Below are positions 8,607 through 17,219 of a stretch of DNA of 64,000 nt, piece by piece. The position numbers and the translations under genes were made by a program. Position 1 is the stretch's first letter, and every line of letters begins with the position of its first letter. Origin of the DNA: JBHEBG01 sp046557915 (lineage in GTDB: Bacteria; Bacteroidota; Bacteroidia; Flavobacteriales; Flavobacteriaceae); contig NZ_JBHEBG010000001.1 of the NCBI RefSeq assembly GCF_046557915.1, positions 1,798,001-1,862,000 on the forward strand. Reading direction: 5' to 3'. The notes below the pieces were generated by a model that did not search any database, was not told the origin of the DNA, and worked only from the letters and a program-made list of their open reading frames with translations.

Positions 8607-10544
8607 ATGAGCAAGAACACTGATTTAGATAGTATCGCCTTTGATTTACCTAAGAATCAAAGCAACGTAATTAAAGTGATTGGCGTTGGTGGAGGAGGAA
8701 GCAATGCAATCAACCACATGTTCCAGGCTGGAATCAATGGCGTTGATTTTGTAATCTGCAATACCGATTCCCAAGCGTTGCAAAACAGTTCCGTACCCAA
8801 TAAAATACAGTTGGGGGTTTCCCTTACCGAAGGATTGGGAGCTGGCGCTAACCCCGAGGTAGGTGAACAGGCAGCCATTGAAAGTATGGAAGATATAAAG
8901 ACCATGTTAGACCATACCACTAAAATGGTGTTCATTACTGCCGGTATGGGTGGTGGTACGGGAACAGGGGCCGCACCTGTCTTGGCTAAACAGGCCAAGG
9001 AGCTAGATATCCTTACCGTAGGTATTGTTACCATGCCTTTTCAGTTCGAAGGTAAAATGCGTTGCCAACAAGCTCAGATTGGGATAGAAAAACTTAGGTC
9101 AAATGTAGATTCTTTAATCGTTATCAATAACAATAAATTAAGGGAGGTATATGGCAATTTAGGTTTTAAGGCCGGTTTCTCTAAAGCAGACGAAGTATTG
9201 GCCACTGCGGCCAGGGGTATTGCAGAAGTAATTACCCATCACTACACACAAAACATAGATTTACGAGACGCCAAAACAGTATTGTCCAATAGCGGTACCG
9301 CCATTATGGGTTCTGCAACATCTTCGGGGTCTTCAAGAGCCAACGAGGCCATAATGAAAGCCTTGGATTCGCCTTTACTGAACGATAATAAGATCACAGG
9401 AGCCAAAAACGTATTATTGCTCATCGTTTCCGGTTCCCAAGAGATCACTATTGATGAAATAGGTGAGATAAACGACCATATTCAGATAGAAGCCGGTCAT
9501 GGAGCCAATATTATTATGGGTGTAGGGGAAGACGAAAATTTAGGTGAGGCCATAGCCGTTACCGTAATAGCTACGGGTTTTAATATTGATCAACAAGATG
9601 ATATCGTAAATACGGAAACGAAAAAAATAATCCACACCCTAGAAGATGAACAAAAAGCGGAACAGCAATTGTTTGATGAGGCTGTAGTTCACCAACTTGA
9701 AGAGGAGGAAGAGGTTTTAGAACCCGTAATAAAACATACCCTAGTGGAAGAGGAAGAAGAGAATGTCCACGAAATGGATCTAATTCCCACCACTAATTAC
9801 ATCAAGAATTTTAATGTGTTCTATGAAGAGGTAATTGCAGAGGGAATAGAAGAAGAATTCATCATCATAGATTCTAAAGAAAAGCTAAAGGACATAGAAG
9901 TTGTAGATCCGGAAGAAGTAAGTGCAAAACAAATCCAGGAAGATCAGTTTGCCATTAGCTTTGATATGCCTATTTCCAAAACTGAAACGGACGATGAAGA
10001 ACAAGAACACGTAATTACCTTTAGCTTGGATGAAGAAGAGGTTAAGGAAATAGATGTAAATGATCATATTGAGGTAATACCAGTGCTAGAATATAATAAG
10101 GAAGGAGAAACCAGATATAGCCTGGATGATTATATGGAGCTTGAGAATAAATTGACCGGTGCAAAATCTAAAGCCGAGGAATTTGATCCAAAAATAGTGG
10201 AGGACGAGCTGGTTTTTGAAAAAAAGACCATTGCCAAAGCCGAAGGTGATAATGAGGGTAACGAGACCAAAGAAGTAGATCCTGTAAATAGTCCCATAGA
10301 GGAAATATTGAAGGATAGGGCCGATGAAAGAAGGAGAAAGTTAAAAGACTTTAATTATAGGTTTCAAAATAGTATCAACAATATAGATGAAATTGAAAAA
10401 GAACCTGCCTACAAACGCCAAGGTGTAGAATTGAATGAAAAGGCGAGGGAGAATAAGATTTCCAGAACAACATTGAGCGAGGATAGCAATGATGAAATAC
10501 AATTGCGTTCCAACAACTCTTTTTTACACGATAATGTGGATTAG
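8607..10544 (+). CDS. ftsZ: FtsZ, tubulin-like division GTPase with long C-terminal extension
   Basis: GTPase that forms the Z ring. Residues ~1-330 are the canonical FtsZ fold: GVGGGGSNA near residue 27, tubulin signature GGGTGTG at 115-121, and the synergy-loop region with NNNKLREVYGN. The protein has 645 residues against about 380 in E. coli. The extra ~300 residues are a low-complexity, very acidic tail rich in EEE runs. A segment resembling the conserved FtsA-binding C-terminal peptide, EPAYKRQ, sits about 40 residues before the end rather than at the end. A hairpin terminator follows at 10566-10596, closing the mur-fts unit. Confidence 0.97.
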   Translation: MSKNTDLDSIAFDLPKNQSNVIKVIGVGGGGSNAINHMFQAGINGVDFVICNTDSQALQNSSVPNKIQLGVSLTEGLGAGANPEVGEQAAIESMEDIKTMLDHTTKMVFITAGMGGGTGTGAAPVLAKQAKELDILTVGIVTMPFQFEGKMRCQQAQIGIEKLRSNVDSLIVINNNKLREVYGNLGFKAGFSKADEVLATAARGIAEVITHHYTQNIDLRDAKTVLSNSGTAIMGSATSSGSSRANEAIMKALDSPLLNDNKITGAKNVLLLIVSGSQEITIDEIGEINDHIQIEAGHGANIIMGVGEDENLGEAIAVTVIATGFNIDQQDDIVNTETKKIIHTLEDEQKAEQQLFDEAVVHQLEEEEEVLEPVIKHTLVEEEEENVHEMDLIPTTNYIKNFNVFYEEVIAEGIEEEFIIIDSKEKLKDIEVVDPEEVSAKQIQEDQFAISFDMPISKTETDDEEQEHVITFSLDEEEVKEIDVNDHIEVIPVLEYNKEGETRYSLDDYMELENKLTGAKSKAEEFDPKIVEDELVFEKKTIAKAEGDNEGNETKEVDPVNSPIEEILKDRADERRRKLKDFNYRFQNSINNIDEIEKEPAYKRQGVELNEKARENKISRTTLSEDSNDEIQLRSNNSFLHDNVD

Positions 10545-10565
10545 TCTTTTTTGTTAAACCAAGTT

Positions 10566-10602
10566 AAACCCGGAGATACAGTTTGTTTTCGGGTTTATTT
10601 TT
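10566..10602 (+). terminator. Rho-independent terminator after ftsZ
   Basis: Inverted repeat AAACCCG (10566-10572) and CGGGTTT (10590-10596) with a 17-base loop, followed directly by a T-rich run. It lies 22 bp after the ftsZ stop and 37 bp before the next start codon, so it separates the dcw operon from the YqeY-like gene. Confidence 0.75.
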
Positions 10603-10632
10603 TATCTTCACATTCCAAAAAAAAATACTAAA

Positions 10633-11082
10633 ATGGGATTACAAGAACAGGTAATGCAAGAGATGAAAGCAGCTATGAAAGCTAAGGATACTGTAGCTTT
10701 GGAATCGCTTAGGGCCATTAAATCTGCCTTGCTTCTGGCGCAAACACAAGGTGGAGGAGCAAAAGATCTTACGGAAGAGGACGAAGTTAAATTGGTGCAA
10801 AAACTAGTAAAACAACGAAAAGACAGTGCTACAATTTATAAGGAACAGGGCAGAGACGATCTGGCGGCTCCGGAACTGGCACAGGTAGCAGTAATTGAGC
10901 GGTTTTTACCAGAACAGTTAACGGAAGAGGAGATTGAAAAGGTAGTGGTACAGACTATAGATGCCACGGGGGCATCCGGAATGAAAGACATGGGTAAAGT
11001 GATGGGGATAGTGTCCAAAGAATTGGCCGGTCAGGCCGATGGTAAGACTATTTCCGCAATAGTAAGAAGCAAACTGGCTTAA
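10633..11082 (+). CDS. GatB/YqeY domain protein
   Basis: Small cytoplasmic protein of 149 residues. It belongs to the YqeY family, which resembles the tRNA-binding C-terminal domain of the GatB amidotransferase subunit. Family features seen are the opening MKAAMKAKD...LESLRAIKSAL helix, the LVKQRKDSATIYKEQGR block, and FLPEQLTEEEIE in the middle. The family is widespread and has been linked to tRNA/amidotransferase chemistry only by homology, so its exact role is unknown. It is monocistronic or pairs with the zinc-finger gene 9 bp downstream. Confidence 0.88.
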   Translation: MGLQEQVMQEMKAAMKAKDTVALESLRAIKSALLLAQTQGGGAKDLTEEDEVKLVQKLVKQRKDSATIYKEQGRDDLAAPELAQVAVIERFLPEQLTEEEIEKVVVQTIDATGASGMKDMGKVMGIVSKELAGQADGKTISAIVRSKLA

Positions 11083-11091
11083 TCCTATGCT

Positions 11092-11415
11092 ATGGATTCT
11101 CTGGAAATACGAAAGTTATTTTTGTCAGAGATAGCGAAAACCGAGAAAAAGGTGGCACGTTATGAAGGTATGGCACAACCAATAGCCCCGGATAATGCTA
11201 TAGGACGTGTTTCTAGAATGGATGCCATTAACAATAAAAGTGTTATGGACGCCGCCTTACTTAAGGCCAAGGAGCGTTTAGTAGGATTAAAGCGCAATCT
11301 GGAAAAATTGGACACCGATGATTTTGGTGTTTGTATAAAATGTAAAAATAAAATTCCAGTAGAGCGTATTTTATTAGCACCGCAAAGTTCTTTTTGCGTA
11401 AATTGCGCTCGCTAA
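11092..11415 (+). CDS. DksA/TraR-type C4 zinc-finger protein
   Basis: A 107-residue protein with an N-terminal helical part and a C-terminal zinc-finger: Cys81-x2-Cys84 and Cys102-x2-Cys105. This four-cysteine spacing (Cx2C-x17-Cx2C) is that of DksA/TraR proteins, which bind RNA polymerase through the secondary channel. It is shorter than E. coli DksA (151) and lacks an obvious DxxDxA coiled-coil tip motif, so a DksA-like transcription role is plausible but not demonstrated. A nucleic-acid or metal-binding role unrelated to ppGpp is an alternative. It starts 9 bp after the YqeY-like gene, probably in the same transcript. Confidence 0.75.
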   Translation: MDSLEIRKLFLSEIAKTEKKVARYEGMAQPIAPDNAIGRVSRMDAINNKSVMDAALLKAKERLVGLKRNLEKLDTDDFGVCIKCKNKIPVERILLAPQSSFCVNCAR

Positions 11416-11422
11416 AATAAAC

Positions 11423-11496
11423 GGCCCCGTGGCGCAACTGAATAGCGCATCAGATTTCGGCTCTGAGGGTTGGGGGTTTGAATCCCTCCGGGGTCA
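11423..11496 (+). tRNA. tRNA-Arg (anticodon TCG)
   Basis: A full cloverleaf can be folded by eye. The acceptor stem GGCCCCG pairs with CGGGGTC (one G-T pair) and the discriminator base is A. The D arm is GCGC/GCGC. The anticodon stem TCAGA/TCTGA encloses loop TTTCGGC, giving anticodon TCG (reads CGA and, by wobble, other CGN codons). The T arm is GGGGG/CCCTC around TTTGAAT. CCA is not encoded. The gene starts 7 bp after the zinc-finger gene and is followed by a strong hairpin terminator. Confidence 0.95.
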
Positions 11497-11506
11497 CGAA
11501 TAAAGG

Positions 11507-11540
11507 AAAAAAGCAAGCAAAATATAAAGCTTGCTTTTTT
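11507..11540 (+). terminator. Terminator after tRNA-Arg
   Basis: Perfect 12-bp inverted repeat: AAAAAAGCAAGC (11507-11518) and GCTTGCTTTTTT (11529-11540) around a 10-base A/T loop. The T run forms part of the right arm and continues into further T-rich sequence. The mirrored A run means it could also stop transcription from the right. Confidence 0.85.
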
Positions 11541-11556
11541 ATTTTGCGGCTTTTTT

Positions 11557-11844
11557 CGTTTTCAAGGCGGAGCGTTGTAGGGAAAAGCGCAGCTAATCCC
11601 AAATGCTCGGACAAGTACGGTTGGCGAGTTTTTTTTCGGCGCGACTCGTTTTNNNNNNNNNNNNNNNNNNNNNNNNNNNNNNNNNNNNNNNNNNNNNNNN
11701 NNNNNNNNNNNNNNNNNNNNNNNNNNNNNNNNNNNNNNNNNNNNNNNNNNTCGGACAAGTACGGTTGGCGAGTTTTTTTTCGGCGCGACTCGTTTTTCGT
11801 TTTCAAGGCGGAGCCTTGTAGGGAAAAGTGCAGCTAATCCCAAA
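11557..11844. repeat. 97-bp-period tandem repeat spanning a sequence gap
   Basis: Two segments recur on either side of the N run. One begins CGTTTTCAAGGCGGAGC at 11557 and again at 11798 (47 bp, two or three mismatches). The other begins TCGGACAAGTACGGTTGG at 11607 and again at 11751. Joining the two gives a unit of about 97 bp containing a run of eight T and the C/G-rich stretch CGGCGCGACTCG. No protein is credible in it. Intergenic placement after a tRNA and the assembly break suggest a dispersed or expanding repeat that defeated assembly. Confidence 0.85.
11653..11750. other. Run of 98 N (assembly gap)
   Basis: Unknown bases inside the repeat. The phase of the repeat on each side shows that a gap made only of 97-bp units would be 51, 148 or 245 bp long and so on. 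The 98 N written here is therefore probably an estimate or placeholder, not the true length. Confidence 0.9.
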
Positions 11845-11857
11845 AGATTCATAGCGT

Positions 11858-13417
11858 CTATTTTTTTGGCTCAACATTAAGCGTAGGTGTTAAGCTGTTA
11901 TAGTAGTAGATGTTCTGCTCTTCTAAAAACTCAAAAACAAGAGGCAGGTTTTTATTAAACCGGGAGATATCTTTGTTGTAGTTATTTGTCCACGCAGATT
12001 CTGATAAAGCTAACATCCTTGGATAAGTCATAAAGTCTAGCCATTCTTCAGTGTCAAAACGTTCGGTCCACAAACAGGCCTGAATTCCCTTTATTAATTT
12101 CATTTCTTCATCTGAAAAAAGATGTGTACTGTCAGGATACCCATAAACATCTTCGATACTACCAAAACCGTCCCAACGTCTACCAACAGTATGAATATCA
12201 TGTTGAACAAAATCAAAATATAAAGGAATGCGTGGGCAAAGGATAGTATTGTATCCTTTTGTCAAAGATTTTTTAAGTTGTTCTTTTTTATCGTGACGCC
12301 ACCAATATACCAATGTGCTTTTATTACTTACACCAGATTCAATAATTTCATCCCAACCGGCTAGGTTTTTGTTTATTGAAAATAGATGATCTTTCATTCT
12401 TTGCATAAAATAGTGCTCAACATCTACTAATGATTCAAATCCTTCTCGTTGTATTACTGTTTGTATAGAGTCGTTTGTATTCCATGCCTCATTTCCAAAA
12501 TGGACTTCGTCACCACCAAGATGAATGTACTTAGACGGAAACAGTTCTGCTACCTCATTGAGAATCGTGTTTAAATACCTATAAGTGCTTTCTTTCCCTG
12601 GATTAAAAGTAAAGTCGGGATACTTTTCACTTCCTCCACCCGAAAATTCAGGATATGCCCTATTGGCTGCGGTTGCATGTCCTGGCATATCAATTTCTGG
12701 AATAATTTCGACAAACCTATCCGTAGCAAAATCAATTATCTCTCTGATATCTTCCTTTGAGTAATATTTTGCGGGGGCATCGGGCTGCTTATAATGCCCT
12801 TGCCCACCAATAGTGGCAAGTTTGGGATAGGCCTCAATTTCTATACGCCACCCAGGCGCATCCGTAAGATGCCAATGAAATGTATTCAATTTAAATTTTG
12901 ACATCATATCGATTATTTGCTTGACTTTGTTCTTTCCAAAAAAATGTCTTGATTCATCTAACATAAATCCTCTGTATTCAAAACGAGGTTCGTCCATAAT
13001 GTATCCGCAGGGAATAGTCTTGCTCTTCGAGAACTTTAGCTCCTGCCATATAGTCATTAACCCATAAAAAATACCTTTTGGATCAGATGCCGTTAGCTCA
13101 ATACGGTTTTTATTCACTTCCAATTTATAAGCTTCAGATCCTTTATCACTTGAGCTTTTTAGTTTTAGAACCAGGATTTTGTCAGAATTCTTGTTTGTAT
13201 CAATTCCCAGATTATTTAGTTCGTTCTTAAATAAAGATATGGTTTGATTTAAGTTCTCATCTGAAGATGAAATAGCAATGCCATGTTCGAAAGTAAAAGT
13301 ACCTGGAAGAATGGAAATGGAATCAGGATATGGGATAAGTGTCCATGACTTACTTTGCTCAATTTGACAACTATTGACTATTATTGAAAGGAATAATATA
13401 ACTATTGCGTTTTTCAT
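11858..13417 (-). CDS. GH20 beta-N-acetylhexosaminidase, lipoprotein
   Basis: Exo-hydrolase removing terminal beta-linked GlcNAc or GalNAc. The 519-residue protein has a lipoprotein signal (lipobox ending at Cys17), then a GH20b-like domain (~25-140) and the GH20 TIM barrel. The catalytic pair is Asp303-Glu304 within HLGGDE, with HWHLTDAPGWRIE (181-193) as a second family block. It is probably anchored in the periplasm or on the surface. It lies 44 bp downstream of the GH29 gene on the same strand, so both may share a transcript. A link to the xylose locus to the right is not evident; a fucosylated, aminosugar-containing glycan is a natural joint substrate for the two. Confidence 0.94.
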   Translation of the reverse strand: MKNAIVILFLSIIVNSCQIEQSKSWTLIPYPDSISILPGTFTFEHGIAISSSDENLNQTISLFKNELNNLGIDTNKNSDKILVLKLKSSSDKGSEAYKLEVNKNRIELTASDPKGIFYGLMTIWQELKFSKSKTIPCGYIMDEPRFEYRGFMLDESRHFFGKNKVKQIIDMMSKFKLNTFHWHLTDAPGWRIEIEAYPKLATIGGQGHYKQPDAPAKYYSKEDIREIIDFATDRFVEIIPEIDMPGHATAANRAYPEFSGGGSEKYPDFTFNPGKESTYRYLNTILNEVAELFPSKYIHLGGDEVHFGNEAWNTNDSIQTVIQREGFESLVDVEHYFMQRMKDHLFSINKNLAGWDEIIESGVSNKSTLVYWWRHDKKEQLKKSLTKGYNTILCPRIPLYFDFVQHDIHTVGRRWDGFGSIEDVYGYPDSTHLFSDEEMKLIKGIQACLWTERFDTEEWLDFMTYPRMLALSESAWTNNYNKDISRFNKNLPLVFEFLEEQNIYYYNSLTPTLNVEPKK

Positions 13418-13461
13418 TTCTTGATTTCATTTACAATATGAAACTATGATCAGCATTCAAA

Positions 13462-15012
13462 CTATTTAAATTCTAACTTAAAAACAGTAACTATTTCATT
13501 CATATCCGAACTCTTGGGCGTGGTAATGTTGAGTGTTTCATCTTGTATGGACCATTTTAAGGATACATTACTCCCAACTACGGAAACATTTTTAACCGTG
13601 GCCTTCTTATTTGAATCAAAGACATGTTTTAGTTGTATATCGGCATTGGCCTCGGGGAGTCCTAAAGAATAGACATAGATTGTATTGCCATCTTTGGAAG
13701 TAGTAAAACGAAAATCATTTTCATTATATTTTATAGTTGCCGATTGTCCGCCAAAATGTCCTTCCTCAAAGTTGGCAACTCCGTAACCATGTATGCTATG
13801 TACGCGTGTTTCATAAACAGCTTCTTCATGTATATCTATCCACGCTCCGATTACCTTAAGAATATTATGTTGTTCCTTATTAATGATTCCGGCGGCGGTT
13901 GGTGAAACATTTAACAGTACAATTCCCTTTTTGCTCCATACATCTATCATATTCCTAATTATCAAAGAAGGTTCTTTATAGACCTGACCCTCGGTGTAGC
14001 ACCATGCACCATCGCTAATGGTAATATCTGTCATCCAGTAGTCTTCGGATATTTCAGTTTTGCCTCCCTGTTCTATATCTAACAGACTCACGTTTTCAGG
14101 TAAATCTTCTTGTTTATGAACTGCTATCGGTGCCTGACCTCTACTGACTGCGGTATTAAAATGGTGGGCAACCATTTGCTGTCTATAATTTTCGGGTATT
14201 TGATCTAACCACGAATCAAACCAAATGATATCTGGAGCATAGCCATCAACCACCTCTTTGATCTGGTCTAGCCAATATTGGTTGAATTCTTCCTCCTCAA
14301 GATTTCCATATAACTTCCTCAACTTTGGATCGGTGGTAGCCGTTATATAGTCTGGATGATACGGATAATGGCTGTTGACGCCAACATCGGGTCCTTTACC
14401 TAGCCAGTTGGTAGAATCTGTGGCATACCTTTGCCCCAGACGTGCGTGGTGAAAGGTTGCGATAGTTTTGATATTCTTTTTACTGAGTGCACTATATAGT
14501 TCTTCTGTAATATCTCTTTTGGGTCCCATATCTTTTACATTCCATGGGTTCACTTTGCTACCCCACATGGCGAAACCATCGTGATGTTGCGCAACGGGCC
14601 CGGCAAACTTGGCCCCTGCATCTTCAAACAGGGTGGCCCACTCATTGGCATCAAACTTTTCGGCCTTAAACATGGGAATAAAGTCGTGATAATTAAACTC
14701 CTTAACAGAGCCGTATTTTTTTTCATGATGAGAATAAATTCGGGATCCCCATTCACTTCCTCTATTGGGGAAATACATCCATCTTGGATACCATTCACTA
14801 TCAAAAGCAGGAACACTATAGACTCCCCAATGAAAATATATCCCTAATTTGGCATCTTTAAACCATTCGGGTTCTCTTTCTATTGTTGAAAGAGATTCCC
14901 AATTTTCTTCAAATTTTAACTGGGTAGTTTCCTCTTTGGATTTAGGCACATCCTTACAGCCTATTAATAAGATAATTACCCCAAATAGTAATCTGGTGCT
15001 TTTTATTTTCAT
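13462..15012 (-). CDS. GH29 alpha-L-fucosidase, lipoprotein
   Basis: Retaining exo-alpha-L-fucosidase family protein of 516 residues. The lipobox LLIGC ends at Cys19. The catalytic barrel starts around residue 47 with the EWFKDAKLGIYFHWGVYSVPA block typical of GH29 (quoted only in part: key residues His61, Trp62, Gly63). HHDGFAMW is at 143-150, and the catalytic nucleophile is Asp266 in IIWFDSW. The C-terminal ~100 residues form a beta-rich domain. It is first in a minus-strand pair with the GH20 gene and divergent from the sulfatase gene. Fucose removal fits sulfated or fucosylated algal glycans or glycoproteins. Confidence 0.93.
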   Translation of the reverse strand: MKIKSTRLLFGVIILLIGCKDVPKSKEETTQLKFEENWESLSTIEREPEWFKDAKLGIYFHWGVYSVPAFDSEWYPRWMYFPNRGSEWGSRIYSHHEKKYGSVKEFNYHDFIPMFKAEKFDANEWATLFEDAGAKFAGPVAQHHDGFAMWGSKVNPWNVKDMGPKRDITEELYSALSKKNIKTIATFHHARLGQRYATDSTNWLGKGPDVGVNSHYPYHPDYITATTDPKLRKLYGNLEEEEFNQYWLDQIKEVVDGYAPDIIWFDSWLDQIPENYRQQMVAHHFNTAVSRGQAPIAVHKQEDLPENVSLLDIEQGGKTEISEDYWMTDITISDGAWCYTEGQVYKEPSLIIRNMIDVWSKKGIVLLNVSPTAAGIINKEQHNILKVIGAWIDIHEEAVYETRVHSIHGYGVANFEEGHFGGQSATIKYNENDFRFTTSKDGNTIYVYSLGLPEANADIQLKHVFDSNKKATVKNVSVVGSNVSLKWSIQDETLNITTPKSSDMNEIVTVFKLEFK

Positions 15013-15433
15013 TTTAGTTGTTTTATTGATGATAGCCTATAGCCTTGCCCATGAGCGATTACGGTGTTAGAAATCTGGTTCTTTAAAGATAGAAATTTTA
15101 TTGGAGGCAATTCTGCGAGCTGAGTTATGGACTATTTTGGTCACTGCTTTTTTTCTTTATTATATCTACATGTAGGTAAACAAGAAACAGGTTAAATAGA
15201 AAATAATGATTACAGATCGAGTGGTTAAATTTAGTTGAAGTGTAAATCCCTTGGTTACAACCCCTCCGCTAAAGTGGATGTTTAGGTTTATTATCTCCCA
15301 TATTATTTGATATATTCGTAGATATATCCGTAAGTGTTTATATAAAATCTGAGAATAATCGGCAATTGAACAAATTCCTATCTCCAAGAGCATATAAACT
15401 AGTTAAATTTCTGAGAATATTAAATACTATACC
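15013..15433. promoter_or_regulatory. Divergent intergenic region, GH29 / sulfatase
   Basis: 421 bp, A+T-rich, between two divergently transcribed genes, so it must hold both promoters. A TATCTTTA-like element (reverse strand of 15080s) is one base from the TAnnTTTG consensus in the GH29 direction. Imperfect direct copies of GATATAT occur near 15309-15325. No ORF, tRNA or strong hairpin is evident. Confidence 0.4.
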
Positions 15434-17191
15434 ATGAGACTTAAAGTAAATAGTGTGTTATTCATTTTAATTTTGATGGCGCCAATTATAGGATGTTTTG
15501 CCCAAGAAAAAGCACGCCCCAATGTAATTTTGATCATTACCGATGACCAGGGCTATGGTGATTTTGGCTTTACCGGCAACAGTCAGATAAAAACTCCTGT
15601 TATCGACAACTTGGCAAAGCAAAGCATTCGGTTCAATCAATTTTATGTGTCGCCCGTATGTGCGCCTACTAGGGCTAGTTTAATGACCGGGCGCTATTCT
15701 TTGCGTACCGGTATTAGGGATACATACAATGGAGGGGCCATTATGTCTCCCAACGAAACAACAATTGCGGAGATGCTAAAACAAGCGGACTATAAAACGG
15801 GCATTTTTGGTAAATGGCATTTAGGGGATAATTATCCTAGCAGGCCCCAAGATCAGGGTTTTGATGAGTCACTTATTCATCTTGCCGGTGGTATGGGACA
15901 AGTAGGTGATATAACCAACTATTTTAAAGGAGATCGCAGCTATTTTGACCCGGTACTCTGGCACAACGGTACCACTGAACCGTATAAGGGGTATTGCTCC
16001 GATGTATTTACGGATGGGGCTGTTGAGTTCATAGAAAAAAACAAGAACACCCCTTTTTTCTGTTACCTCTCCTTCAACGCGCCGCACACGCCCTTACAAG
16101 TGCCCGATAGTTACTATAAAATGTATGCGGATACCGATCCGTCCGAGGTATATGACAAGGAAGGGACCTCTACTTTAAAAATGACCAAAAAAGATAAGGA
16201 AGATGCCAGAAGGATATATGCCATGGTCTCCAATATTGATGATAATATTGGTAAGATCTTGGAGAAAGTAAATGCCCTAGGCATTGCCGAAAATACCGTT
16301 ATCATCTTTATGACGGATAATGGGCCACAACAGCTAAGATATACTGCTGGGATGCGAGATAGAAAGGGGAGTGTTTATAGGGGAGGGGTAAGGGTTCCTT
16401 TTTTATTTAGCTATCCGGGCTTGTTCAATGGCAACAAGGATATTGAAATAAACACCGCCCACATAGATGTGCTCCCTACGCTTGCTGAACTTTGTGATGC
16501 AGATCTTCCAAAAGAAGTTAAAATTGACGGCAAAAGTCTGTTACCACTAGTTAAGGACGAAAAAATAGATTGGGAAGATCGGTTGTTGTTTTTTTACTGG
16601 ACAAGACGTTACCCCGAACTTTATAATAATGTGGCATTACAAAAAGGAACTTACAAATTGGTTGGGCATACAGATTACGATGCTACCATAGGTCAATTTG
16701 AATTATTCAATACGAACATGGATCCGTACGAGCAAAGAAATATTGTCTTGGAAAATGGCGGATTGGCCAATGAACTTAAACAAGAACTCCATACAATTTA
16801 CAAGGAATTGATAGTTTCAAAAAACCTCCAAGAACCGCCTTTGATCTCCATAGGTTCCAACTTTGAGAACCCTACCATCCTCAATAGGAACGATGCTGAC
16901 GGACAACGGGGTATTTGGGATCAGGAAGAAATATATGGGAAATGGAATGTAAAAATAACAGAAGGCCGCTATAACTTCACCTTTAAATTTATAAAACCCG
17001 TAGAAGCCTCTGGGCGCATGATTTTGGAAACAAACGCCATTGTTAACCAAACTAAAAATGAGCTATCAACGGACATTATAGAAATGAAAAATGTAAGCCT
17101 TCCCAATATGGATGCTTCCCTTATTCCGTTCTATGCTGTCAACAACAAACGGATACTACCTTTTTGGGTAGAGGTAGAGCGCGTTGAATAG
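15434..17191 (+). CDS. Secreted type I sulfatase (S1 family)
   Basis: Sulfatase that hydrolyses sulfate esters, likely on a carbohydrate, using formylglycine. The 585-residue protein has an N-terminal signal (possible lipobox ending at Cys21). The metal-binding DDQG is at residues 37-40. The sulfatase signature CAPTRASLMTGR starts at Cys76, the residue expected to be converted to formylglycine by an anaerobic- or FGE-type maturase. The GKWHLG block follows at about residue 125. The last ~120 residues form an extra domain not recognised here. It converges on the symporter gene with 28 bp between the stops. Substrate is undetermined. Confidence 0.93.
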   Translation: MRLKVNSVLFILILMAPIIGCFAQEKARPNVILIITDDQGYGDFGFTGNSQIKTPVIDNLAKQSIRFNQFYVSPVCAPTRASLMTGRYSLRTGIRDTYNGGAIMSPNETTIAEMLKQADYKTGIFGKWHLGDNYPSRPQDQGFDESLIHLAGGMGQVGDITNYFKGDRSYFDPVLWHNGTTEPYKGYCSDVFTDGAVEFIEKNKNTPFFCYLSFNAPHTPLQVPDSYYKMYADTDPSEVYDKEGTSTLKMTKKDKEDARRIYAMVSNIDDNIGKILEKVNALGIAENTVIIFMTDNGPQQLRYTAGMRDRKGSVYRGGVRVPFLFSYPGLFNGNKDIEINTAHIDVLPTLAELCDADLPKEVKIDGKSLLPLVKDEKIDWEDRLLFFYWTRRYPELYNNVALQKGTYKLVGHTDYDATIGQFELFNTNMDPYEQRNIVLENGGLANELKQELHTIYKELIVSKNLQEPPLISIGSNFENPTILNRNDADGQRGIWDQEEIYGKWNVKITEGRYNFTFKFIKPVEASGRMILETNAIVNQTKNELSTDIIEMKNVSLPNMDASLIPFYAVNNKRILPFWVEVERVE

Positions 17192-17219
17192 TAGTTCTTT
17201 TATTTAAATCATTACGAGG

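Larger units (their letters stand above)
11497..11857. other. Gene-free interval with terminator, repeat and assembly gap
   Basis: The 361 bp between tRNA-Arg and the GH20 gene contain the tRNA terminator, a partly resolved repeat with a 97-bp period and 98 N. Open frames through it exist only because the repeat is read in several frames and across the N run. I see no credible gene. Confidence 0.8.

Noticed and set aside
11557..11844. Repeat considered as a CRISPR array
   Set aside because: The unit is about 97 bp, copies are not separated by unique spacers, no cas gene is in the window, and the copies differ by mismatches.
11450..11852. Several open frames of 70-120 codons across the repeat and N run on both strands
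   Set aside because: They consist of repeat sequence read in different frames and of N translated as X. Both strands are open at once, and no start context or conserved protein is seen.
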